From JAJFJD01 sp965228425 (GTDB lineage Bacteria > Pseudomonadota > Alphaproteobacteria > UBA8366): a stretch of DNA of 64,000 nt. Positions 54,187 to 62,885 of the stretch are shown here, in pieces. A model generated the notes under the pieces. The model was not told the DNA's origin. It searched no databases and saw only the letters and a program-made list of their open reading frames with translations. Made by a program: the position numbers and the translations under genes. The number at the start of each line of letters is the position of its first letter. Position 1 is the stretch's first letter. The stretch is from NCBI GenBank assembly GCA_965228425.1, contig OZ245815.1, forward strand, positions 3,782,001-3,846,000, in the 5' to 3' direction.

Positions 54187-55059
54187 ATGGCAGATTTGCG
54201 GATTATCCCCTCACCCGCGCCCGTCGGCGCCGTCGTCGAAAGCGTCGATTTGTCGGCAGAGCTGAGTGACGCGGCCTTCGCGCAAATCGAGGCAGCGTAT
54301 GCCGCGCATGCCGTCCTCGTCTTTCGCAATCAAACGCTGACGCCCGACCAGATGATCGCGTTCACAGAGCGCTTCGGGGAAATCGAGCGATATTCGCGTA
54401 ATCATTACGCACACCCGGATCATCCGGAGATGCTGTTGATTTCCAACATCGTAGAAAAGGATCGAAACATCGGCCTCGCCGACGCCGGCGCGACCTGGCA
54501 CACGGATATGTCCTATGTGAAGGTCCCGCCCCGCGGCTCGATCCTCTACGCGCGCGAAATTCCGACGCAGGACGGGCAGCCGCTGGGAGACACCTTGTTC
54601 GCCAGCACCGGCGCCGCCTATGACGATCTTCCGCAAACCACGAAGGACCTGTTGGAAGGCCAGCGGACCACCCATAGCTACGAAGGGAAACATGCCCGCC
54701 GCGCCGCGTTGGGCAAGAGCAATCGAAAACCGCTCAGCGCCGCCGAACGGGCCGCACTGCCTCCAACCGAGCACCCGGTCATTCGCACCCACGCCCAAAC
54801 CGGCCGGAAATGCATCTATGTCGTGGACGGCGAATGCGAAGGAATCACCGGGCTGCCGGATGCGGAGGCGGACCCGGTGCTGACGGATCTTGCGGACCGT
54901 TGCACACGGGACGAATACACCTATCGCCACCGCTGGCAAGTGAACGACTTAGTGATGTGGGACAACTGCCTTGTCCAACATCTTGCGATACAGGACTACG
55001 CCCTGCCGCAGCGCCGCTTAATGTGGCGGACGACGATCAAGGGCACAATTCCCGCCTGA
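54187..55059 (+). CDS. TauD/TfdA family Fe(II)/2-oxoglutarate dioxygenase
   Basis: 290 aa: AVLVFRNQTLTPDQMIAFTERFGEIE, WHTDMSYVKVPPRGSILYAREIP (His-x-Asp iron ligands) and, near the C-terminus, MWDNCLVQHLAIQDY (second His) plus RRLMWRTTIKG (2-oxoglutarate Arg). It hydroxylates a sulfonate, herbicide-like acid or other small acid; the substrate is not inferable. Single gene. Confidence 0.92.
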   Translation: MADLRIIPSPAPVGAVVESVDLSAELSDAAFAQIEAAYAAHAVLVFRNQTLTPDQMIAFTERFGEIERYSRNHYAHPDHPEMLLISNIVEKDRNIGLADAGATWHTDMSYVKVPPRGSILYAREIPTQDGQPLGDTLFASTGAAYDDLPQTTKDLLEGQRTTHSYEGKHARRAALGKSNRKPLSAAERAALPPTEHPVIRTHAQTGRKCIYVVDGECEGITGLPDAEADPVLTDLADRCTRDEYTYRHRWQVNDLVMWDNCLVQHLAIQDYALPQRRLMWRTTIKGTIPA

Positions 55060-55105
55060 CCGACATACGGTTGACGATCGGCGACATGCTACCCATCCTG
55101 GGTTC

Positions 55106-56245
55106 ATGTCACAAAGGAACCATGCGACGGCGCTGTCCGAGCGGGAACGGTTCGACCGGCTGCGGTTGGCGCGGACCGAAACGATTGGCCCGATTACCTT
55201 CCGCCAGCTTCTCGCACGATACGGCAGCGCTTCCGCAGCGTTGGAAGCATTGCCTGACCTTGCGGCGAAGGGTGGCCGCAGGCGGGGCATCCGGGTTTGC
55301 CCTGAAGGCACCGCCGAGCAAGAGCGGGAAACCCTAACCGCGCTGGGCGGCCACCATCTCGTCTTCGGCGACACCGCCTATCCGGCACCGTTGGCGGCGA
55401 TCGACGATGCGCCGATGGCGCTCAGCCTGATCGGCGATACGGCGCTTCTAAAACACGACGGGATCGCGGTGGTCGGCGCCCGCAACGCATCGACGAATGG
55501 CCGGAATTTTGCCCGACGCTTGGCCGGCGACCTGGGTTCGGCTGGCCTCGCCGTGATTTCGGGGCTTGCCCGCGGCATCGATGCGGCCGCACATACCGGC
55601 GCGCTCGACCATGCAACGATCGCCGTGCTGGGCGGCGGCGTGGATGTAAAATATCCGCGTGAGAATGCGGCGCTGCACGACGAGATCGCCGAAAAAGGAC
55701 TGCTCGTTTCCGAGGTGCCGTGCGGCGTCCAACCACAAGCCCGCCATTTTCCCCGGCGCAACCGGATCATCTCTGGCCTGTCGTTGGGCGTGGTCGTCGT
55801 GGAGGCGGCGCTGCGGTCCGGGTCGCTCATCACCGCACGTCTGGCCGGGGAGCAAGGACGCGATGTCTTCGCCGTACCCGGATCGCCGCTCGACCCCCGG
55901 TGCAACGGCACAAACGACCTGATCCGTAAAGGTGCGCTCCTGACGGAAACGGCAGAGGACGTGTTAACGGAGCTCGCTCCCGTCCGGGGCCGCCCGGCGC
56001 CGCCACCGGCATCCCAGCCGGCACCAAACGGCAGCGCCCCCGCCGCGCCCCCGGATCACACAGCACCAGCCGCGGCACACCGTCAAATCAACGAAATGAT
56101 CGGCCCCATGCCCCTGTCGGTCGACGACATCGTCCGGGGCAGCGGCCTATCGATCAACACGGTGTGGAATGTCCTGCTGGAATTGGAACTGGCGGGCCAT
56201 ATCGAGCGCCTACCAGGCAATTTGATCGCGCGACTCGCAATCTGA
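55106..56245 (+). CDS. dprA: DNA processing protein DprA
   Basis: 379 aa. A SAM-like N-terminal region precedes the Rossmann core: IAVVGARNASTNGRNFARRLAGDL, VISGLARGIDAAAHTGAL, AVLGGGVDVKYPREN and AVPGSPLDPRCNGTNDLI. The C-terminal winged helix (MPLSVDDIVRGSGLSINTVWNVLLELELAGHI) follows a proline/alanine-rich linker. It loads RecA on incoming single-stranded DNA in transformation. The usual neighbour of plsY and topA. Confidence 0.95.
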   Translation: MSQRNHATALSERERFDRLRLARTETIGPITFRQLLARYGSASAALEALPDLAAKGGRRRGIRVCPEGTAEQERETLTALGGHHLVFGDTAYPAPLAAIDDAPMALSLIGDTALLKHDGIAVVGARNASTNGRNFARRLAGDLGSAGLAVISGLARGIDAAAHTGALDHATIAVLGGGVDVKYPRENAALHDEIAEKGLLVSEVPCGVQPQARHFPRRNRIISGLSLGVVVVEAALRSGSLITARLAGEQGRDVFAVPGSPLDPRCNGTNDLIRKGALLTETAEDVLTELAPVRGRPAPPPASQPAPNGSAPAAPPDHTAPAAAHRQINEMIGPMPLSVDDIVRGSGLSINTVWNVLLELELAGHIERLPGNLIARLAI

Positions 56246-56510
56246 CCCATTTCGCGGGTAACTGCTTGGAACTGATTCATAATTTCTGCAAAAGGTCGCG
56301 AAGCATTCTAATAATTTGTTTAAAATTTAACAGAATTAGTCAAACAACGCTTGTGTCTTCCAAAGACTTGGATAATATACCCATCGCTGACTACTTATAA
56401 AAGTCGCCGACAATAGGCAAAGAACTTAACAACAATCCCTAATCCTTTCGGCGATGCGCGAATTGGGAGCGGGACAAACGCAATAAATCCGGATTAGTCG
56501 CCCAAACGAT

Positions 56511-57602
56511 ATGGCATCCTCTCCCTACGAAAAACTGCTCGAACTGGCCCACCAGCGGGCATTGAACGGAAAAGGCGGATTGGCGGCATCGATTGCCGAA
56601 ATGTGCCTTGCCTCGCAATCGGGACTGACCGAGCGCGAATTGACCCTCGCCTTCGACATACTGCGGCTCCTCGTCGACAAGGTCGAAGTCAAGATCCGTC
56701 GGCACATCGCCGACTACCTGGCTGACCGGCGAGATGTTCCCGAGGATCTGATCCAGTTTCTGGCCAACGACACGATCACGGTCGCCTATCCGATCATCCT
56801 GCACAGCGAAGTCCTGAAGGAAGAGGACCTGCTCAAGATCGTCGTCGAACAATCCACGCGTCACCGGCAAGCGGTTGCGATTCGTCCTTACATATCCAGC
56901 GACGTCACGGACAAACTCGTCGAGTTCGATGAAGCGGAAGTCCTGACCACGCTCATTTGCAACGAGACCGCCGAGATCAGCGACACATCGATGCATGCCC
57001 TCGTCGACCGGTCGCTCGAAATAGAGGCGTACCGGGAACCATTGGCGCACCGCAAAGAGATGACGCCGACCTTGGCGAAGCGGATGTATGTCTGGGTGGG
57101 CGATGCGCTGCGGGACTACATCGTTCATAACTTCCAGATCGACCCGGACACCGTCGCCGAATCGCTCAACCAAGCCACGAGCGATCAATCGGACGACACG
57201 GATGCGAAACCGGCCGCCACACTCAGCGAAATAAAATCGCCGCCGGAAGAGGATGCCGAGGACGGCGGAATCGGGCTGCTGCGCTTTCTGAATACCGGCG
57301 ATATTCCTGCATTCGAAAGCGCATTCGCAGGGCGACTGAACCTATCGGTGCAGGCGATGGGCGTGATTCTTTACGATTCGACGTTGGAGGCGCTCGCGAT
57401 TGCCGCAAAGGCCGCCGGAATAGCGCCCGAGGTGTTCAGCGAGATATTGTGCCATTTATCCGGCGTACGGCCGGCCGACGATTATCGCGCATCGAAGGAA
57501 TATGCCGACGCGATGGATTATTTCAGCGGTTTGGACGACGCCGGCGCCACCGATCTCCTTGATAAATGGCGCGAAACGCCGGGTGAAGTCCGCGGCGGAT
57601 AG
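56511..57602 (+). CDS. DUF2336 domain-containing protein
   Basis: A 363-aa helical protein: LTERELTLAFDILRLLVDKVEVKIRRHIADYLADR, LIQFLANDTITVAYPIILHSEVL and LLKIVVEQSTRHRQAVAIRP are typical of DUF2336, an alphaproteobacterial family with HEAT-like helices. Function is unknown. The flanks (56246-56510 and 57603-57819) are AT-rich and empty. It separates dprA from topA. Confidence 0.85.
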   Translation: MASSPYEKLLELAHQRALNGKGGLAASIAEMCLASQSGLTERELTLAFDILRLLVDKVEVKIRRHIADYLADRRDVPEDLIQFLANDTITVAYPIILHSEVLKEEDLLKIVVEQSTRHRQAVAIRPYISSDVTDKLVEFDEAEVLTTLICNETAEISDTSMHALVDRSLEIEAYREPLAHRKEMTPTLAKRMYVWVGDALRDYIVHNFQIDPDTVAESLNQATSDQSDDTDAKPAATLSEIKSPPEEDAEDGGIGLLRFLNTGDIPAFESAFAGRLNLSVQAMGVILYDSTLEALAIAAKAAGIAPEVFSEILCHLSGVRPADDYRASKEYADAMDYFSGLDDAGATDLLDKWRETPGEVRGG

Positions 57603-57819
57603 CACGCCCGCCGCTTGAATTTGCATGCCGAATCATAAAAAAAACGTTCGGAGTGCCATGAAATCGACGTTTCGAGTTCCTAAATTTACGACTCCTAAAG
57701 GTTGACGAACGTAAATCGCGGTGTCACTTCCTACCGGCCGCGCGGGAGCGGATGCGCCTGCCGCCGTGGAAATGGCGCGACGTAGCTAAGAATTGAGCGA
57801 CTGGAGAAAGACCGAACCA

Positions 57820-60522
57820 ATGGATGTGGTGGTCGTCGAATCGCCGGCAAAGGCCAAAACCATAAACAAATACCTTGGATCCGGATTCAAGGTGCTTGCC
57901 AGCTATGGACATGTGCGCGACTTGCCCGCCAAGGACGGCTCGGTCAAACCCGACGAAGATTTCTCCATGTCGTGGGAAGTCGCCGCGGACTCAAAGAAAC
58001 GTATCGACGATATCGCCAAGGCGATAGAAGGCGCCGACCACCTTTACCTCGCGACGGACCCCGACCGCGAAGGCGAAGCGATTTCATGGCATGTGCAGCA
58101 GGTTCTGAATGAACGCAAGAAGCTGGACGGCGTCGACGTCAAGCGCGTCGTATTCCATGAGATTACCAAGGCCGCAGTGCTCGACGCGATGGAAAACCCG
58201 CGCGAGCTAAACCACGAACTAGTCGAAGCTTATCTGGCGCGCCGCGCGCTCGATTATCTGGTCGGCTTCAACCTGTCCCCCGTTCTATGGCGCAAGCTGC
58301 CGGGGTCGCGCTCGGCCGGACGTGTTCAGTCGGTCGCGCTTCGCCTTATCTGCGAACGTGAAGCCGAGATCGAGGTCTTCCTGCCGCAGGAATATTGGAG
58401 CGTCGACGTTGCGATGGCGGCGGCATCCGGCGATCCCTTCATGGCGCGCCTGACCCATCTCAACGGCGAACGGCTGGGCCGGCTCGGCATCGGCAACGAA
58501 GCGACCGCACAGGAGGCCGTTGCCGCGATCCAGTCGCGCGACTTCAAGGTCGCATCCGTCGAAAAGAAGACGGTGCAACGCCATCCGGCGCCGCCCTTCA
58601 CCACATCGACGCTGCAACAGGAAGCGAGCCGGAAGCTCGGCTTCGGCGCGTCGCGCACGATGCAGATTGCGCAGAAACTGTACGAAGGGATGCCCATCGA
58701 CGGCGAGACGGTCGGCCTGATCACGTATATGCGGACGGACAGCGTCACCCTCAGCAACGAGGCGATCAATTCGGCGCGCAGCCTGATCGATCGCGATTAC
58801 GGTGCGGCGTACAAACCGGAAAAACCGCGTATCTATAAGACGAAGTCCAAGAATGCGCAGGAAGCGCATGAGGCGATCCGGCCGACCGACCTGTTCCGCC
58901 GGCCGCAGGACGTCAAGGACCTGTTGGACGAGAACCAACATAAGCTCTACACGCTGATCTGGAAGCGGACCGTCGCCTGCGAAATGTCGAGCGCCCTGCT
59001 GGATCAGGCGCGGGTCGACATGAAATCGCCGGACGAAGCGGTCACGTTGCGCGCCACCGGGTCGGTGCTCAAATTCGACGGCTTCCTGAAGCTCTATCAG
59101 GAAGGCGAAGACGACAAGGACGACGATAAGGACGACGACCGCCGTCTGCCGGACATGGCGGCCGGGCAGCCGACGACCGTCAAGGAGATCAAGCCGGAGC
59201 AGCATTTCACGCAGCCGCCGCCCCGCTATACCGAAGCGAGCCTCGTCAAGAAGATGGAAGAGCTCGGAATCGGCCGACCGTCGACCTATGCGTCGACGCT
59301 GCGCGTCCTGCAGGACCGGAACTACGTCCAACTCGAGAAGAAACGCTTCATCCCGGAGGACCGGGGCCGCCTGGTCACCGCGTTTCTCGCGAACTTCTTC
59401 AAGCGCTATGTCGAGTACGATTTCACCGCCCAACTCGAAGAGCAGCTCGACGATATCTCCGCCGGCACGATCGACTGGAAGAAGGTGCTGGAGGATTTCT
59501 GGAAGCAATTCTCCGAAGCCGTCGGCGAGACCAAGGAACTGCGCATCACGCATGTCCTGGACGCGCTCGACGAGGACCTCGGTCCGCATTTCTTCCCGGT
59601 CGGCCCGAACGGCGACACCGAGGTGGCGCGGCAATGCCCGGCCTGCGAAGGCGGCCGCCTGAACCTGAAACTCGGGAAGTTCGGCGCTTTCATCGGCTGC
59701 AACAATTACCCCGACTGCCGATATACCCATCGGCTGAATGCGGGCGGCGCCGATACCGCCGACATGGAAGAAGGCACGGAGCTTGCCGCCGGACCGAAAC
59801 TCCTGGGCCAGCATCCCGAGAACGGGCTCGACGTGACCCTGCGCAAGGGACCCTATGGGCTTTACCTCCAACTCGGCGAAGAAGCGCCCAAAGAAAAGGG
59901 CAAGAAAGCACCGCCGAAGCCGAAACGCGCATCCGTTCCGAAACACATTTCGGCCGGCCGGGTTGACCTGGAAACCGCGCTGGGGCTTCTCTCGCTGCCG
60001 CGCGATGTCGGCCCGCATCCCGAAACCGGCACGATGATCCAAGCCGGACTTGGCCGGTTCGGCCCGTATCTGAAACACGGTTCGAACTATGTCTCTCTAA
60101 AGGAAGACGACGTTCTGACGGTCGGGCTCAACCGTGCGGTTTCGCTGATCGCCGAATCGCCGGGTCACAACGCGATCGAACTCGGCGACCATCCGGAAGA
60201 CGGCAAGCCGATTTCCATCCGTAAGGGCCGCTACGGACCCTATATCAAGCATGGCCGCGTGAACGCGACGGTACCCAAGGATCAGGAACCCGAGACCGTC
60301 ACGCTCGAAGAAGCGCTTGCCCTGCTCGCCGAAAAAGTGTCTAAGAGCAAAACAAAGAAGACCGCCGCTGCCAAAAAGAAGACGGCGAAGGCTGCGCCTA
60401 AGAAGAAAACGGGCGCGGCGAAAAAGAAGAAACCAGCAAAAAAGACAAAGAAATCCACGAAGGAGAAGGCCGAGGCGGAGCCGGCGAATGACGCCGAAAC
60501 GCCCGCCGAAGTCACTAGTTAA
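57820..60522 (+). CDS. topA: DNA topoisomerase I
   Basis: 900 aa. TOPRIM motifs VVVESPAKAKTINKYLGSGF and ATDPDREGEAISWH; active-site Tyr in GLITYMRTDSVTLSNEA; LVKKMEELGIGRPSTYAS. The C-terminus has a CPAC...CNNYPDC zinc finger, further repeats (RKGPYGLYLQLG, RKGRYGPYIKHG) and a Lys/Ala-rich tail of about 60 residues that should bind DNA. ATG 57820 is used; TTG 57793 would add nine residues. RNase R starts 5 bp after the stop. Confidence 0.97.
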   Translation: MDVVVVESPAKAKTINKYLGSGFKVLASYGHVRDLPAKDGSVKPDEDFSMSWEVAADSKKRIDDIAKAIEGADHLYLATDPDREGEAISWHVQQVLNERKKLDGVDVKRVVFHEITKAAVLDAMENPRELNHELVEAYLARRALDYLVGFNLSPVLWRKLPGSRSAGRVQSVALRLICEREAEIEVFLPQEYWSVDVAMAAASGDPFMARLTHLNGERLGRLGIGNEATAQEAVAAIQSRDFKVASVEKKTVQRHPAPPFTTSTLQQEASRKLGFGASRTMQIAQKLYEGMPIDGETVGLITYMRTDSVTLSNEAINSARSLIDRDYGAAYKPEKPRIYKTKSKNAQEAHEAIRPTDLFRRPQDVKDLLDENQHKLYTLIWKRTVACEMSSALLDQARVDMKSPDEAVTLRATGSVLKFDGFLKLYQEGEDDKDDDKDDDRRLPDMAAGQPTTVKEIKPEQHFTQPPPRYTEASLVKKMEELGIGRPSTYASTLRVLQDRNYVQLEKKRFIPEDRGRLVTAFLANFFKRYVEYDFTAQLEEQLDDISAGTIDWKKVLEDFWKQFSEAVGETKELRITHVLDALDEDLGPHFFPVGPNGDTEVARQCPACEGGRLNLKLGKFGAFIGCNNYPDCRYTHRLNAGGADTADMEEGTELAAGPKLLGQHPENGLDVTLRKGPYGLYLQLGEEAPKEKGKKAPPKPKRASVPKHISAGRVDLETALGLLSLPRDVGPHPETGTMIQAGLGRFGPYLKHGSNYVSLKEDDVLTVGLNRAVSLIAESPGHNAIELGDHPEDGKPISIRKGRYGPYIKHGRVNATVPKDQEPETVTLEEALALLAEKVSKSKTKKTAAAKKKTAKAAPKKKTGAAKKKKPAKKTKKSTKEKAEAEPANDAETPAEVTS

Positions 60523-60527
60523 AGCCA

Positions 60528-62786
60528 TTGGCAAAGAAGATTATTAAGGATCGGCCGCGTCCTACAAAGCGGCAACTCGTTGAATTCATATCTGAAAATT
60601 CTGGCAACCCAAGCCGTCGCGAAATTGCGCGGGCGTTTCGCCTGCACGCATCCGACCGGTCTTGGTTGCGGACAACACTCAAGGAACTCGAAGACGACGG
60701 ACAGATAGAACGCAAACGCGGCAAACGCGTCGGCCCGCCGGGCCGGCTGCCACCGGTCGCCGTGATCGAAGTCACCCATGTGGACGATGACGGCGACGTC
60801 TTTTGCCGTCCCACCGCCGCAACGGACGGTGACGACGATGCTCAAACCGAAGACATCACAATCCGATTGCGCGGCGACCGCGGCCGACCGGCGACCGCCG
60901 GGGTCGGCGACCGGCTGCTGGCGCGGCTGTCCCGCGTCGCGAAGAACGACTACGACGCCCGCACGATCCGAAAGCTCGGCAGCGGGCCGCGCGACTTCAT
61001 CGGCGTGTATGAAGGCAGCGGACGGCACGGCAGCGTGCGTCCTGTCGACCGGCGTATCCGCACGGTCTACGAAGTATCGGCGCGGAACAGCCAGAACGCC
61101 GAGGACGGCGATTATGTCCGGGCGGAAGCGTTGGGCGGCGGTCATCGCCGCGCAGCGCGCGTGATCGAGCGCCTAGGCCCCGGCCGCGACCCCAAGGTTT
61201 TCAGCCTCGTCGCGCTGCACAGCCGGGACATTCCGATCGACTTCCCGGCCGACGCGGTTACCCAATCGGAAGGCCTCAAGGCGCCGCCGCTCGGGAAACG
61301 GACCGACCTCCGCGATATCCCCTTGATCACCATCGACGGTGCAGACGCGCGCGATTTCGACGATGCGGTCTGGGCCGAACCGGACGATAGCGGCAAGAAC
61401 AAGGACGGCTGGCACGCCATCGTCGCCATCGCGGACGTCACCTGGTATGTGCGGCCGGGCGACCCGCTCGATCGGTCGGCGCGCGACCGCGGCAACTCGA
61501 TCTATTTTCCCGACCGTGTCGTGCCGATGCTGCCGGAGCTGCTATCGAACGGCCTGTGTTCGCTGCGCCCGGACGAGGAACGCGCCTGCCTCGCCGTCCA
61601 CCTGTGGATCGATGCCAAGGGTAAAGTGATCCGCCATAAATTCGTCCGCGGGCTCATGCGGTCCGCCGCGCGCCTGACCTATGAGCAAGCCCAAAACGCA
61701 ATCGACGGCGTGACGGACGATACGACCGGCCCGATCCTGGATACGGTCATAAAGCCGCTGTTCGGTGCCTATTCGGCATTGCTCAACGCCCGCAAGGCGC
61801 GGGGAACGCTGGATCTTGATCTGCCGGAGCGCCGTATCGTGCTGGACGACGACGGCCATGTCTCGGCCATCGTGCCGCGCGCCCGCTTGGACAGCCACCG
61901 GCTGATCGAGGAATTGATGATCGCGGCCAACGTGGCCGCCGCCGAAACCCTGCAAAAGGCGGAGATACCCGTCCCCCGCCGCATCCACGAAGCGCCGGAT
62001 TCCGAAGCGCTCGAAGCATTGCGGCAGTCGCTGGATGGGTTCGGGATTCGCCTGGCCAAGGGTGCCGTCGTAAAACCCGCGCTCTTTGCCGGGATCCTTG
62101 AGCAGGCCGCCGGCACCGACTTCGCCACCATGGTCAGCGACCTGGTGCTGCGCAGCCAGACCCAGGCTTTCTATGGCGCGGACGACGAGGGCCATTTCGG
62201 ATTGGCGCTGCGGCGCTACTGCCATTTCACCTCGCCGATCCGCCGCTATGCGGATGTTCTGGTGCATCGGGCGCTGGTCTCGGCGCTGAAACTCGGCGAC
62301 GGCGGCCTCAGCGAAAAAGACATCGATCAAATCGACGAGACGTCGGAGCATATCTCGATGACCGAGCGGCGCGCCGCCTTTGCGGAACGCGACACGATCG
62401 ATCGGCTGACCACGGCCTATCTCGCCGACAGGGTGGGCGCCCAATTCAGCGCCCGGATTTCCGGTGTCGCCCGGTTCGGCCTGTTCGTCCGGCTCGACGA
62501 AACCGGCGCCGACGGTCTCGTCCCGATGCGGTCGCTGCCGTCGGACTGGTACGAACATGACGAAGTCGGCCACCGGCTGGTGGGCGAGAAGTCCGGCCTG
62601 ACCTATGCGCTGGGTGAAACGGTCACCGTCGAGCTGATGGAAGCGGATGTCGCCACCGGCAGCCTTGCCTTCACCATCATCGGCGAAAGCGGGCAAAAAT
62701 CGGAAAACAGGGCCGGAAAAGGCCGCCCGCCCCGGCGGCGGCGGACATCCCGAAAGGCCAAGGGCCGGCGAAAACGAGGTAAATAA
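60528..62786 (+). CDS. rnr: Ribonuclease R
   Basis: A 752-aa 3'-5' exoribonuclease: N-terminal helix-turn-helix (PSRREIARAFRLHASDRSWLRTTLKELEDDG), cold-shock domains, RNB catalytic core with the Asp cluster TIDGADARDFDDAVWAE, and the S1 domain ARISGVARFGLFVRLDETGADGLVPM, ending in an Arg/Lys-rich tail. It starts at TTG 60528, 5 bp after the topA stop, so translation is probably coupled. It degrades structured RNA. Confidence 0.96.
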   Translation: MAKKIIKDRPRPTKRQLVEFISENSGNPSRREIARAFRLHASDRSWLRTTLKELEDDGQIERKRGKRVGPPGRLPPVAVIEVTHVDDDGDVFCRPTAATDGDDDAQTEDITIRLRGDRGRPATAGVGDRLLARLSRVAKNDYDARTIRKLGSGPRDFIGVYEGSGRHGSVRPVDRRIRTVYEVSARNSQNAEDGDYVRAEALGGGHRRAARVIERLGPGRDPKVFSLVALHSRDIPIDFPADAVTQSEGLKAPPLGKRTDLRDIPLITIDGADARDFDDAVWAEPDDSGKNKDGWHAIVAIADVTWYVRPGDPLDRSARDRGNSIYFPDRVVPMLPELLSNGLCSLRPDEERACLAVHLWIDAKGKVIRHKFVRGLMRSAARLTYEQAQNAIDGVTDDTTGPILDTVIKPLFGAYSALLNARKARGTLDLDLPERRIVLDDDGHVSAIVPRARLDSHRLIEELMIAANVAAAETLQKAEIPVPRRIHEAPDSEALEALRQSLDGFGIRLAKGAVVKPALFAGILEQAAGTDFATMVSDLVLRSQTQAFYGADDEGHFGLALRRYCHFTSPIRRYADVLVHRALVSALKLGDGGLSEKDIDQIDETSEHISMTERRAAFAERDTIDRLTTAYLADRVGAQFSARISGVARFGLFVRLDETGADGLVPMRSLPSDWYEHDEVGHRLVGEKSGLTYALGETVTVELMEADVATGSLAFTIIGESGQKSENRAGKGRPPRRRRTSRKAKGRRKRGK

Positions 62787-62885
62787 CCCGGACAAGCTTA
62801 ACACCAGTGCGATATGCCGCTAACCTGTCTTTAGATCGGCAAAAAGCCGACGTAAAAAAATGTTGGCAGGGGTCAACGGTCAGGC

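Noticed and set aside
58285..60078. 597-aa minus-strand ORF opposite topA
   Set aside because: Long only because of GC-rich codon structure; TopA motifs on the plus strand are decisive.
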